Assembly: GCF_034931405.1 (NCBI RefSeq)
Contig: NZ_JAYGHA010000014.1
Coordinates: 62,001 to 126,000 of the forward strand
Length of the DNA: 64,000 bases
Direction: 5' to 3'
From: RDYJ01 sp034931405
GTDB taxonomy: Bacteria; Cyanobacteriota; Cyanobacteriia; Cyanobacteriales; Nostocaceae
Below are positions 35,556 to 44,772 of the stretch, piece after piece. Position numbers and translations under genes: made by a program. The notes under the pieces are model-generated. The model did no database searches and had not been told where the DNA came from. It worked only from the letters and a program-made list of their open reading frames with translations. The stretch's first letter is position 1. Each line of letters begins with the position of its first letter.

Positions 35556-36112
35556 CTCTTTATACTCTTGCCCTTTTGTCCTCTGCTCTTTTTCCTTGTC
35601 CCCTGCCCCCGCCGCCTAGCGGAATTTTTTTGAATGAATACTGTATGTGGAAACCTTATATATATGGGCGCATACTTTTCCACTAATAACATAAGCATAG
35701 TCGAAACTGAGAATTTTGTCAATGTCTGAATCAGGATATCCAGGATTTGCAGGATTTGCAGGATGTTATTTAATGATTGTTTGTTGGGATTTTGGGGATG
35801 ATTTTCATGATTTTTGTGGAATTTGAGGTTTTGAGGATGTCAGGATTGATAGTTCAAAAGATATAGGGTTTTGATTTGAGGGTTAAGAAAAAAAATGTAT
35901 TTATAGATAACAATTAAACAGTCATCATCCTGTAAATCTTTTAATCCCGTACTTCGACTTCGCTCAGTAACCGAAAATCCTGATTCAGACAAAATTCTTC
36001 TTAATAAGAAATTAATATTTTGTTAGTTGCATATATATATACAGTTTCCGTAATTTCCAGGAAAATATGCCATAACAGAAGCGAAGATACTAACAAAATT
36101 GAGTGTCTATAA
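35556..36112. other. Gene-free spacer with repeats
   Basis: Contains a CCGCCTAGCGG hairpin with T run near 35615, promoter repeat copy C (minus strand), several AGGATTTGC/AGGATGT short repeats (35738-35765) and a second CCTGATTCAGACAAAATTC block near 35980. No gene is supported. Confidence 0.6.
35655..35722 (-). promoter_or_regulatory. Promoter-bearing repeat, copy C (inverted)
   Basis: On the minus strand TTGACA (35722-35717), 17-base spacer, TATGCT (35699-35694), and a leader ending ATGCGCCCATATATATA. It points into the 3' end of the formylglycine-enzyme-like gene, so it could drive an antisense transcript over the candidate variable region. Confidence 0.55.
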
Positions 36113-36580
36113 ATGAACAAACGTCAAATTCAGTTTAGTGAAGGCCGTGCCAAAATTGATCTTTACCAACTTCAGAATTTGTTTAATATTGCCGCATTTT
36201 GGGCAAAAGAGCGTAGTATAGAGAATCTAGGCATAGCTATTGCCAATAGTGAACCAGTTATTTCGGTTTGGGATAGAGAGCAACTGATTGGGTTTGCTAG
36301 AGGTAATTCTGATGGCATCTATCGCGCTACAATTTGGGATGTTGTCATTCATCCAGAGTATCAAGGAAAGGGACTAGGAATCAAATTAGTAGAAACCGTT
36401 TTAACTCATCCAATCATGCAAGTAGAACGTGTTTATCTCATGACTACTCATCAACAGACATTTTACGAAAAGATTGGGTTTCAAACTAATAGCACAACAA
36501 CGATGGTACTATATAATCAGTCTAATTTTGCTCCTCTGGAGACTGGAGAAATTCAACTTCAGGAATCGTTAAGGGGATAG
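36113..36580 (+). CDS. GNAT family N-acetyltransferase
   Basis: 155 residues. The acetyl-CoA-binding motif A is IWDVVIHPEYQGKGLGIKLVETVL (V/I-x-P-x-Y-Q-G-x-G-x-G) and motif B ends FYEKIGFQ. The pattern of ATIWDVVIHPEYQGKG resembles the plastid NSI/serotonin N-acetyltransferase-like group found in cyanobacteria and plants, but substrate cannot be told from sequence. Its last 59 bases overlap the convergent kinase-like gene. Confidence 0.85.
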   Translation: MNKRQIQFSEGRAKIDLYQLQNLFNIAAFWAKERSIENLGIAIANSEPVISVWDREQLIGFARGNSDGIYRATIWDVVIHPEYQGKGLGIKLVETVLTHPIMQVERVYLMTTHQQTFYEKIGFQTNSTTTMVLYNQSNFAPLETGEIQLQESLRG

Positions 36581-37457
36581 AGATTTGTAACCTAGTCCAA
36601 TCCTGTGTGACTTCTGTGGTGATAGGAGAGGAAATAACTTCTAATTTTCCTCCCATCACAGTTAATAATCTTTGATTAAGTAATAATTTCATTCCTGAAG
36701 ATAGCTGAGTGTTTTCTTGCTTGGTCACATTTTCAGATGTCATCAAATCTATTGATTCACTAGAAATTACAGCATGATTTGGGACATCAAGCCAAATATG
36801 AACAAAATCATTTGTAGATGCAATACTGGCAGAAAGATAAATACTGCCTTCTTCCATTTGTAAAATGGTAGTATCTATTAAATTGACGATTATTTGCCGT
36901 AACCAGCGCATATCTGCTAAAATGTAAATTTCCGATTCTGGAAATGAAATAGTAAAGGGATAATTACGATTTGCAGCCAGCATATAAGTTAATTTATGGA
37001 CTTCCTGAAAAATTTGCTTTAACTGAATAGGCTGAATTTCTAATTTGTTCGTTCCATGTTCTATTCTGGACACACTCAGAATTTCATCAATCATTTTTAA
37101 CAATTTTAGCGATCGCTCGTACGCTTGTCCAACAAATTCTCTTTCTTCTGCTGGATTTTCGCACAAATCATTCAAAATTAATTGATGTAATCCTATTAAA
37201 CCATTGAGAGGCGATCGCAATTCATGGGTAATTCTAGCTAAAAAGCCAGCTTTAAACTGACTCATTTCCCTAGCCATTTCGTAGGCTAATTGGGTTTGTT
37301 TTAATTCCACTAAGATTTCCGAAATTTCGGTTTCCGGCTGTTGTGGGACGATTGGCGCAGGGCTATATGGAGATTTTGATGACTGTAGAAATAACTTACA
37401 AAAACCTATTCCTAATCCTAATCCTGTTCCTAGATATAACCAATTACTAAAAATCAT
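36522..37457 (-). CDS. HisKA protein with degenerate ATPase domain
   Basis: 311 residues. A short N-terminal hydrophobic helix (about 5-25), a coiled segment, then a good HisKA box AGFLARITHELRSPLNGLIGL. In the following ATPase-like region the N-box is reduced to QIIVNLIDTTI, there is no G1 DxGxG motif, and the G2 loop reads SSGMKLLLNQRLL with GGKLEVIS. It therefore probably cannot phosphorylate itself and may act as a dimerisation or phosphotransfer partner. It lies 12 bases downstream of the Sua5/YrdC gene on the same strand, so the two are likely co-transcribed. Confidence 0.75.
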   Translation of the reverse strand: MIFSNWLYLGTGLGLGIGFCKLFLQSSKSPYSPAPIVPQQPETEISEILVELKQTQLAYEMAREMSQFKAGFLARITHELRSPLNGLIGLHQLILNDLCENPAEEREFVGQAYERSLKLLKMIDEILSVSRIEHGTNKLEIQPIQLKQIFQEVHKLTYMLAANRNYPFTISFPESEIYILADMRWLRQIIVNLIDTTILQMEEGSIYLSASIASTNDFVHIWLDVPNHAVISSESIDLMTSENVTKQENTQLSSGMKLLLNQRLLTVMGGKLEVISSPITTEVTQDWTRLQISIPLTIPEVEFLQSPEEQN

Positions 37458-37469
37458 AATTTTCTAATT

Positions 37470-38042
37470 CTAATTCAATTTAATATTACCTTGTCGCAAA
37501 ATCTGCCAATTATTCCCTGTCCATTTAACAACAGTAGAAGGTATTCCCAAACCTTTATATTCTGTAGATTCTAAAGTGAGAACTTCGGGAAAATTAACTT
37601 CTATTTCGATGCGATTTTCTAAAGCAGGTTGTCCTGATAAGTTGACACTAGTCGTAGCCATTGGTCCAGTTTGTGCCAAAATAGTTTGAGCAATTTGATG
37701 ATTTGGTACTCTAATGCCAATAGTAGTTGGATTAGTAGGATTCATGACTGTAGGAATTTTGTCACTAGCTGGTAACACCAAAGTCAACGCACCAGGCCAA
37801 TATTGATTGACAACTTTTTGCCATATTTGATATTCAATCTCGCTACCTTGAACATAATCCCATAAATCTTCAGCTTTAGCAGCCATTAAAATTAAAGGTT
37901 TATCTAAACTGCGTTGTTTAGCAGCATAAATTAATTCTGCTTGTTTGGGTATGCTGGCCAGTGCAGGTACGGTATCTGTCGGGAAGCTAATTAATTTTCC
38001 CGCTTTTGCAGCGTTTATCAGGACTTCTAGAGAAACATTCAT
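37470..38042 (-). CDS. L-threonylcarbamoyladenylate synthase (Sua5/YrdC/TsaC)
   Basis: About 190 residues from ATG 38042 (a TTG three codons earlier is in frame). The YrdC fold is complete: the GKLISFPTDTVPALA start, AAKQRSLDKPLILMAA (threonine/ATP site), YWPGALTLVLPAS, TIGIRVPNHQIAQTIL and TSVNLSGQPAL. It makes threonylcarbamoyl-AMP for the t6A37 modification of ANN-decoding tRNAs. The C-terminal Sua5 domain is absent, so it is the short form. Confidence 0.93.
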   Translation of the reverse strand: MNVSLEVLINAAKAGKLISFPTDTVPALASIPKQAELIYAAKQRSLDKPLILMAAKAEDLWDYVQGSEIEYQIWQKVVNQYWPGALTLVLPASDKIPTVMNPTNPTTIGIRVPNHQIAQTILAQTGPMATTSVNLSGQPALENRIEIEVNFPEVLTLESTEYKGLGIPSTVVKWTGNNWQILRQGNIKLN

Positions 38043-38269
38043 AAATATCAAAATCAGAAAACTACTTATCTATTGTTGACAGAAACCTGTGCAGACGGGT
38101 TTTGTCTGTGTAGCAGTGATTTCCAATCACTAGGATGGTAAAATCATCCACCAATCATCTGCATTTCTCCAGCGGTGCAAAATAAGTTAACGTAAATATA
38201 GATATTTTTCTCAATAAATCTCAACAGATTGAAACCTAAGCCGTAAAGCACCGGTAATTGCTAAATTAC

Positions 38270-39100
38270 ATGATGAACATTTTCAGTAACTTACTTTCTC
38301 AACCCGCACAGCCAAAACCCGCACCCAGAAAACGCCGGGGTATTGAAATTAAATCTCCCCGCGAAATTGAAATTATGCGACAATCAGCGAAGATTGTCGC
38401 CACTGTTCTCAAAGAAATTTCTGAGTTAGTCCAACCAGGAATGACTACCGCTGATTTGGATGTTCACGCAGAAAAACGTATCCGAGAAATGGGTGCAACA
38501 CCTAGCTTTAAAGGATATCACGGTTTTCCGGCTTCGATTTGTTCTAGTATTAATCATGAAGTTGTACATGGTATTCCTAGCCCTAAAAAAGTAATTCGGG
38601 CAGGAGATGTGTTAAAAGTTGACACAGGAGCTTATTATCAGGGTTTTCATGGTGATTCCTGTATAACTATCGCTGTTGGCGATGTTACACCAGAAGCTGC
38701 TAGATTGATTCGTGTAGCGGAAGAAGCTTTATTTAAAGGCATTGAACAGGTAAAAGCTGGTGTCCACCTAGCAGAAATTGCTGGTGCGATTGAAGACCAT
38801 GTAAAAATTAATAAATTTAGTGTGGTAGAACAGTTTACAGGTCATGGTGTAGGTAGAAATCTACATGAAGAACCAGCAGTATTTAACTACAGAACCCGTG
38901 ATATTCCTAATGTAAAATTACGTGCTGGTATGACTTTAGCCATTGAACCAATTTTAAATGCTGGTTCTAAAAATACCCGAATTTTATCTGATAGATGGAC
39001 TGCGGTAACAGTTGATAATGCTTTATCTGCTCAATTTGAGCATACTGTATTAGTAACAGAAAGCGGTTATGAGATTTTAACTGATAGATCAGAAGTTTAA
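38270..39100 (+). CDS. map: Methionine aminopeptidase
   Basis: 276 residues from ATG 38270 (or the adjacent ATG 38273). Type I fold with all five metal ligands: KVDTGAYYQGFHGDSC (two Asp), the FTGHGVGRNLHEEP His, LAIEPI Glu and FEHTVLV Glu. An N-terminal extension of about 25 residues (SQPAQPKPAPRKRRG) precedes the catalytic domain. It removes initiator methionine. A terminator follows at 39125. Confidence 0.97.
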   Translation: MMNIFSNLLSQPAQPKPAPRKRRGIEIKSPREIEIMRQSAKIVATVLKEISELVQPGMTTADLDVHAEKRIREMGATPSFKGYHGFPASICSSINHEVVHGIPSPKKVIRAGDVLKVDTGAYYQGFHGDSCITIAVGDVTPEAARLIRVAEEALFKGIEQVKAGVHLAEIAGAIEDHVKINKFSVVEQFTGHGVGRNLHEEPAVFNYRTRDIPNVKLRAGMTLAIEPILNAGSKNTRILSDRWTAVTVDNALSAQFEHTVLVTESGYEILTDRSEV

Positions 39101-39124
39101 CTCAAATTAATAGAAATTTAGCAT

Positions 39125-39172
39125 AAATTCCCGGCTTTTTCCTGAAGTTGGGAATTTTATTTTTTTATATCT
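39125..39172 (+). terminator. Terminator after map
   Basis: AAATTCCC (39125-39132) pairs with GGGAATTT (39150-39157), with a 17-base loop, followed by a T-rich tract to about 39167. Confidence 0.75.
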
Positions 39173-39288
39173 ATACAAATTTAAAGCTGTGTAATTTAAA
39201 GTTTTGTAAAAATCACCACAAAAATATAACTAGAAAGTTATCTTGTTCTGTTAATAAATTTACCCATTAACAGGGGATAAAAAATTCC

Positions 39289-40173
39289 ATGTTGTGCCAA
39301 AAAACGACTTATTTACTGTTAAGCTTACTGACTACTAGTTTAGGCTTAATATCTACTTATCAACCTGCTCAAGCTAGTAATTTGTTAGGTGAATGGTATT
39401 ACACCATTGATTCTTTTAATGACGGTTTATCACCAGATGTAAATATTGGTATCTCACCTTATGAAATCTATGGGTTAGCAATGAAAGAAACTGCTAATGA
39501 GATCACTTTTGCGATTAATACTAATTTACCCGCCCAAGGAATTGGCAATATTTATGCCCAGGATTTTCATGTCGATTGGGGAGATTTGTTACTAAATTTC
39601 ACGGGAAAATCTCTAGATGATGCTAATGCTGCTAGTCAATTATTCGGTGTACATTGGGCAGTCCATGAATCAGGTGTACAGGAATTAGGCGTTTATCAAA
39701 ATGTCACAGCCAAAGCCATAGCCCAAGAGAATGGTTTAATTTTACAAGATGCCAGTTTACGGGGTTATAACAACAGGGTAATTAGTAAAGGAGGAAACCC
39801 TTCTCATGGTGATTTAGGAGTTAATAATAATTATTTCAATGAAAATCATCATGTTCAAAATGTGATAGCAACAGGAACAAAAATTGGTGCTGTGAATGTA
39901 TTAAGTGATATTAGCAATTTGGGTCTAGATTTTGCTCATTTTGGCGCTACAGGTACTCAAACTTTGGCTTTTAGTGTGGAAAGACATTTATTACCTGATG
40001 GTAGTTTTGTTGCTCATCTATCGCCAGAATGTGATAATGATTTAATTGCTATGGCAGGCAATCTCAAACCTTATTATCAACCGCCTCAATCAGTGCCAGA
40101 ACCTTCCACACTTTTACCCCTTGGTGTGATGGCTTTGTTCTTTGTGGCATCTCGTCAGCAATATCGTCACTAA
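39289..40173 (+). CDS. PEP-CTERM surface protein (XDD-type, exosortase-dependent)
   Basis: 294 residues. Signal peptide 1-29 (LLLSLLTTSLGLISTYQPAQA), a middle domain of unknown fold with DWGDLLLNFTG and VHWAVHESG, and a C-terminal sorting signal: SVPEPSTLLPLGVMALFFVASRQQYRH (PEP motif, helix, basic end). Exosortase cuts and anchors or releases such proteins at the cell surface. The middle domain resembles the XDD3 group as I remember it; that sub-assignment is weak. No exosortase gene is near. Confidence 0.88.
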   Translation: MLCQKTTYLLLSLLTTSLGLISTYQPAQASNLLGEWYYTIDSFNDGLSPDVNIGISPYEIYGLAMKETANEITFAINTNLPAQGIGNIYAQDFHVDWGDLLLNFTGKSLDDANAASQLFGVHWAVHESGVQELGVYQNVTAKAIAQENGLILQDASLRGYNNRVISKGGNPSHGDLGVNNNYFNENHHVQNVIATGTKIGAVNVLSDISNLGLDFAHFGATGTQTLAFSVERHLLPDGSFVAHLSPECDNDLIAMAGNLKPYYQPPQSVPEPSTLLPLGVMALFFVASRQQYRH

Positions 40174-40441
40174 TTTAACCAGAGGCAATCGCATTTATTT
40201 AACAAAGCGATCGCCTTTTGATCTATAATTTTGATCTATATTTTTTGAGGATGCTCCCCTGGGATCATAGCCAAAAACCTGATCAAGTTTGTATCTCTAG
40301 ACATACGCCTCTCAACATGATAAGTTGCTAAAAAGTAGAAGCAAGATCAAACTTCTCCATTAATATAATATTTGTTTGTGAAATATGAAAAATCTCTAAC
40401 TCCTGATAGATGTATGAAAATTAAAGTTGCAAAAAATAACA

Positions 40442-41842
40442 ATGAATGAAACTGATTTAGCTTTTACCCCGGCTTTAGAGTTAGCACAATTAATCCGGCT
40501 GCGGGAAGTGTCACCCTTAGAGTTGGTAGAAATATATTTAGACAGAATTTCCCGCTTCAATCCCCAACTAGGCAGTTATTTTACTGTCACAGCAGATTTA
40601 GCCCTGGCTGATGCTAAAGCCAAAACAGAATTACTCACCACCACTTCAGAACTACCACTATTTTTTGGTGTACCGATTTCTATTAAAGACTTAAACTCCG
40701 TCGCTGGTGTTACCTGCACTTACGGAAATCCGGCTTTAGTTAAAAATATCTCTAACTACGATGATGGTGTAGTTATCAGGATTAAACAAGCTGGTTTTAC
40801 GATTCTTGGCAAAACTGCCACTTCTGAATTAGGTTCTTATCCTTACAGTGAACCTGCGGGATTTCCCCCAGCTAGAAACCCTTGGAATTTAGAATATACC
40901 CCCGGTGGTTCTAGTGGTGGTGCAGCTGCATCGGTAGCAGCGGGATTAAGTGCGATCGCTCAAGGTTCAGATGGTGGGGGTTCAATTCGTGGTCCTGCGG
41001 CTTGTTGTGGTGTAGTAGGCATCAAACCAGCACGGGGAAGAGTCACAAAAGCACCAGTTGGCGATAGATTGGGAGGCATAGCTGTTAATGGACCCATTGC
41101 TCGAACTGTAGCAGATGCAGCTGCAATGTTAGATGTCATATCTGGCTATTTTACAGGTGATCCTTATTGGTTACCAGATCCACAACCTTCTTTTCTCGCC
41201 GCCACCCAAGTAAAAACAACTAATTTGAAAATAGCTTTTAGTACCAGTGTTGCGCCTTTGGGAACAGCAGACGCAAATTGTCAACAAGGCGTATTACAAA
41301 CCGTGCAATTACTAGAACAATTTGGACATCAAATAGCAGAAAAATGTCCTGATTTTAGCGGTTTAGTAGAACCATTTCAAATAGTCTGGCAAACTGGCGT
41401 AGCTGCCGCAGGAATCCCTCCAGAAGCTTTACAACCTTTGAATCGGTGGTTATTAGCTAGAACTGGTTCTGCATCTGAATATTTGCAAGCCTTAGCACAA
41501 ATGCAAATAGTTTCTCGGCAAATTGTCGCGTTTTTCGATGATATAGATGTTTTAGTTTTACCTGTTTATTTGCATTCACCGATTCGCGTGGGTGAATGGG
41601 CAAATTTGAGTCCAGAAGAAACATTCCAACATATTATTCACTGGGTTGCCCCTTGTCCAGTAGCAAATGCCACAGGATTACCTGCTATAGCTATTCCCGT
41701 CGGTTTTGATAGTAACGGCTTACCCCTGAGTGTGCAGTTAGTTGGGAAACCAGCAGCTGAATCTACTTTAATCAGTTTAGCAACGCAGTTAGAAGCAGCT
41801 AATCCTTGGATTCAACATCGTCCATCCAATTTTGGATTTTAG
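40442..41842 (+). CDS. Amidase signature family hydrolase
   Basis: 466 residues from ATG 40442 (a TTG five codons earlier is in frame). The Ser-cisSer-Lys triad is visible: lysine in GVPISIKDLNSV, cis-Ser in TPGGSSGGAAASVAAG and nucleophile in SDGGGSIRGPAACCGVVGIKPARGRV. These enzymes hydrolyse amides; GatA is a relative, but the length and C-terminus fit a general amidase better than GatA. Substrate unknown. It appears to be transcribed alone. Confidence 0.9.
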   Translation: MNETDLAFTPALELAQLIRLREVSPLELVEIYLDRISRFNPQLGSYFTVTADLALADAKAKTELLTTTSELPLFFGVPISIKDLNSVAGVTCTYGNPALVKNISNYDDGVVIRIKQAGFTILGKTATSELGSYPYSEPAGFPPARNPWNLEYTPGGSSGGAAASVAAGLSAIAQGSDGGGSIRGPAACCGVVGIKPARGRVTKAPVGDRLGGIAVNGPIARTVADAAAMLDVISGYFTGDPYWLPDPQPSFLAATQVKTTNLKIAFSTSVAPLGTADANCQQGVLQTVQLLEQFGHQIAEKCPDFSGLVEPFQIVWQTGVAAAGIPPEALQPLNRWLLARTGSASEYLQALAQMQIVSRQIVAFFDDIDVLVLPVYLHSPIRVGEWANLSPEETFQHIIHWVAPCPVANATGLPAIAIPVGFDSNGLPLSVQLVGKPAAESTLISLATQLEAANPWIQHRPSNFGF

Positions 41843-42117
41843 ATTTTGGATTTTGGATTTTTGCGATTGACAAGAGGTAAGAAATTTGTTATCATTACCT
41901 TGACAAGGAAGAACTATTTTAAAATATATATAGATTAATCATAATCAGGTAGGAGTTTAGCATTGCTAAACCCTTAATCATTAAACCTGTCCAAAAATTT
42001 ATGTTAAGGTAATCAAAATTGTAGCGTCGGTTGACTCAAAGAAAACCCAACATTAGGAAACTCAGCATAATCCAAACTGTATTGGTCGGCGCTATTGCTT
42101 AATTTAACCATTGCCCC
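41843..42117. other. Spacer between convergent genes
   Basis: TTTTGGA heptamers just after the amidase stop (41835-41862), otherwise plain AT-rich DNA with a weak hairpin; no gene. Confidence 0.5.
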
Positions 42118-43455
42118 TTAAATTAAAAAACGTACCAAAACATACAATGCCGCAGTTACAAGCTGTAATAAAGTAATGGGAATCCCATAATGTAGAAAAG
42201 TTTTAAAAGAAATTCTTTTTCCATGTTGTTCAGCAATACCAGCAGCAATAATATTAGAAGCTGCTCCAACCAAAGTACCATTTCCTCCTAAAGTTGCGCC
42301 AAACATCATTGCATAAAACAGTGGTAAAACTTCTGCTGGCAACTCTCCTTGAAAATCTGCTGCTAAAATTTCTGCTGGTGCTAATCCCACATTCACAAGA
42401 TACTGTTTAATTAAAGGAACCATTGCCACCACTAGAGGAATATTAGGAACAACACTCGATAATATCCCCACTACAAATAACAAAAGTAGAGAACCTAGCA
42501 AAATATTTTTACCCAAAATAAGCCCTAAAACACCTGATAAACCTTTAATTACTCCTGTTTGCTCTAATCCTCCAATTAACACCAAAATACTCATAAAAAA
42601 TATTAAGGTACTCCAATCTACATCTCGCAAGATGTTATTAACTGAATCAATTCTGCTTTGGTGAGATAGCAATAAAGCTAAAGCCGCACCTAACAAAGCC
42701 ACCGCAGCAGGGGAAATAGGTATTGGTAAAGAGTCGCCAATTACAAAAAAAATCAACACAAAAACTACAATAAATGCACCCGCTATTAAAACTCGTGGAT
42801 GATTGATTTGTGGATGTGGTAATTCTGCGAGATTATCGAGGTTTGTATTCCAAATTTTTCTAAATAAAATAGGGAGTGTCAGCACCACAGTAAGAACAGC
42901 AAGTACCCCCCCTAAACTCAATTTTGCTAAATAATCTATAAAGCTAATATTTACAGCATCACCAACAATAAATGTGGCTGGGTCTCCCACTAAAGTTAAT
43001 AATCCTGCACTATTAGCAACAAACACCATCAAAATTAATAAAGGTACAAAATTAACTCCTATTTCCTGTGCCATTGGGGGAATTAACGGGGCTAATAACA
43101 TTACTGTAGTTGCGTTGGGTAAAACAGCACAAATTGGCGTAACTAATGCCACTATACCTAATAGTAATTTCTTGCCACTTCCTTGAGCAAGAATAACCAT
43201 TTGTGTCGCTATATAACTAAAGATATTAGTCGGCTCAAATGCCCTAACTAATACCATTACCCCAAAAAATAAACCCAAAGTTCCATGACTTTTGCCAATA
43301 TAACCAACTGCTTCTGGTAAAGTCATAATATTAGTAAAAACTAATAATAATGCCCCCAATAAAGCAGTAACAGTTAAATGAACCCATTCTGTCATGATGA
43401 CAACAATGACAGTAATAAATATGATGACACTCAAGATAGCTTGCCAGTTTTCCAT
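42118..43455 (-). CDS. ArsB/NhaD (SLC13-like) ion transporter
   Basis: 445 residues, 11-12 hydrophobic helices of the ion-transporter superfamily. ANATTVMLLAPLIPPMAQEIG and NIPLVVAMVPLIK are the two re-entrant-loop regions, and GATLGGNGTLVGAASNIIAAGIAEQHG is the characteristic C-terminal loop. Members move Na+, arsenite or dicarboxylates. It lies 127 bases downstream of the universal stress protein gene on the same strand, and that operon starts with a c-di-AMP riboswitch candidate, which favours an osmotic or sodium-related role (inference). Confidence 0.85.
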   Translation of the reverse strand: MENWQAILSVIIFITVIVVIMTEWVHLTVTALLGALLLVFTNIMTLPEAVGYIGKSHGTLGLFFGVMVLVRAFEPTNIFSYIATQMVILAQGSGKKLLLGIVALVTPICAVLPNATTVMLLAPLIPPMAQEIGVNFVPLLILMVFVANSAGLLTLVGDPATFIVGDAVNISFIDYLAKLSLGGVLAVLTVVLTLPILFRKIWNTNLDNLAELPHPQINHPRVLIAGAFIVVFVLIFFVIGDSLPIPISPAAVALLGAALALLLSHQSRIDSVNNILRDVDWSTLIFFMSILVLIGGLEQTGVIKGLSGVLGLILGKNILLGSLLLLFVVGILSSVVPNIPLVVAMVPLIKQYLVNVGLAPAEILAADFQGELPAEVLPLFYAMMFGATLGGNGTLVGAASNIIAAGIAEQHGKRISFKTFLHYGIPITLLQLVTAALYVLVRFLI

Positions 43456-43582
43456 AGGATTATCCCTGATAATATTATTGATTGAAAATCAGCCAAAAGC
43501 CACCTATATTTACTATAGGCGACTTAGGAATTTATGATTGGTGTATGGGTGTTAAAAATCTATATCTGCAATTATCTTGTGA

Positions 43583-44218
43583 TTAATCAAGACAACTGGG
43601 AATACCCAATACAGCACAAGGAAAATTAGGATATAATCTATCAATCAAAGGATGATGGACAGATTGACAACCTAAAACCAAAACATCAGCAGCTTCTAAT
43701 TCAACAACTTTTTTCAACTCAGTGGCTAAGTTGCCAAACCGCAGATGAGATTTAAAATGACTCTGCCATTCATGACCTAAACTTTTGGCTTGCCAAAGAA
43801 TTTTATCTGCTTTATCTGTCCATGAATTGCTGATTAAATCTGGTTTTGGTTTAGTTAATACCAGTGTATTTGATTGCTGTTTTTCACAATCTGGATATTC
43901 TAAAGCAAGCTGCTTTTGGGGCAAATTTAAGTTATAATGAGAATAACTAATTGCCTTTTCTTCTATTACATAAACAGCCTGTACATTGACTTGAATGTTA
44001 GTAGCTAAATGGGTTTGATGAGCAATACAAAAAGCGATATCTAAGGCTGTATGACTATTAGGTGAAGCATCATAGCCAACCATTAAAGTGAGTGATTTTG
44101 TTTGTGAATCTTTTTCACTAACGCATTTTTGAGTATCTGGTAGTAATACCATTTGCTCCATGAGGTCATAGCGACCAATGGCAGTTTGTAATCTTGCTAA
44201 CAATGGCTTAACTTTCAC
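43583..44218 (-). CDS. Universal stress protein (UspA family)
   Basis: I start at GTG 44218 because GGGAGAG lies about ten bases upstream and the following VKPLLARLQTAIGRYDLMEQMVLLP looks conserved; TTG 44272 is further upstream and less likely. About 211 residues with one Usp domain: LMVGYDASPNSHTALDIAF near the start and ADVLVLGCQSVHHPLIDRLY near the end. A GxxG-type ATP loop is not clear. It sits between a c-di-AMP riboswitch candidate and the ArsB/NhaD transporter, a layout suggesting stress-linked ion control. Confidence 0.8.
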   Translation of the reverse strand: MKVKPLLARLQTAIGRYDLMEQMVLLPDTQKCVSEKDSQTKSLTLMVGYDASPNSHTALDIAFCIAHQTHLATNIQVNVQAVYVIEEKAISYSHYNLNLPQKQLALEYPDCEKQQSNTLVLTKPKPDLISNSWTDKADKILWQAKSLGHEWQSHFKSHLRFGNLATELKKVVELEAADVLVLGCQSVHHPLIDRLYPNFPCAVLGIPSCLD

Positions 44219-44345
44219 AGCTTTAACTTCTCTCCCTTGAAACGAATGATCAATGAGAAGCAGGGATACCAATTTTGGATTTTAGATTTTAGATTTTAGA
44301 TTTATCTGCAATCTAAAACCATTAATCAAAAATCTCCAATTGATT

Positions 44346-44397
44346 AAGGAAGCCCCAATAATAACTGCTATTACAGCCAAGTTTTTGGGGGTTCCTT
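44346..44397 (-). terminator. Hairpin after riboswitch 2 (expression platform or terminator)
   Basis: 13-base stem with one mismatch (AAGGAAGCCCCAA at 44346-44358, TTGGGGGTTCCTT at 44385-44397). It overlaps the 3' edge of the riboswitch (GGAAGG) and lies between it and the usp gene; there is no strong T run directly after it, so it may work by blocking or antitermination. Confidence 0.5.
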
Positions 44398-44518
44398 CCA
44401 TTGCCGACGGAGTTAGCTGACGGGCTAAGACTGGAAGGTGTCTCTCAATTAAGATTAGCCCCAATTATTTGGTTCCTCCGCTCCAAATCCAGCTTTCATG
44501 AATTTGAATTAGGCTACC
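44395..44518 (-). ncRNA. c-di-AMP riboswitch candidate (ydaO/yuaA type), upstream of usp operon
   Basis: On the minus strand the leader contains GGAGCGGAGGAACCAAAT, then TTGGGGCTAATC, and later CCCGTCAGCTAACTCCGTCGGC followed by AATGGAAGG. These blocks in this order are the conserved cores of the ydaO-yuaA riboswitch. A similar element is found at 48312-48490. It lies about 180 bases before the usp gene start. Confidence 0.85.
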
Positions 44519-44538
44519 CACAGAGTTTTGCGAAATTT

Positions 44539-44583
44539 AAAAGTGAAAAGTTAAGATGTTCAAAATCTCAACCTTTCACTTTT
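44539..44583 (-). terminator. Terminator-like hairpin after the ABC operon
   Basis: 19-base stem with two mismatches (44539-44557 against 44565-44583), 7-base loop, with A/T tracts on both sides. It lies between the ABC ATPase stop and riboswitch 2, so it probably separates the two minus-strand operons. Confidence 0.65.
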
Positions 44584-44772
44584 TGAATTGTAGCTTATAT
44601 TTCCAAAATTGTATACCCATCAAATCATCATTTCAGGACTTACGCAAATGGATGATTAATTGAAAGCGAGAATAGGGCATAGCGCATAGGTGATTTTTTC
44701 TTGCCCCATGCCCTATTCCCAGAGCAAACTATTGATTTATCGTATTCTCTATGCGTGGGTCCTAAATTTATG

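Noticed and set aside
34346..36112. Reverse transcriptase or template repeat next to the DGR-like gene
   Set aside because: Looked for on both strands; no RT motifs (such as YxDD) and no A-rich copy of the variable region found here.
38050..38260. Possible tRNA between the Sua5/YrdC gene and map
   Set aside because: Short stems are present (GTGATT..AATCAC) but no acceptor stem, T-loop GTTCRA or anticodon arm can be fitted. No tRNA was found anywhere in the window.
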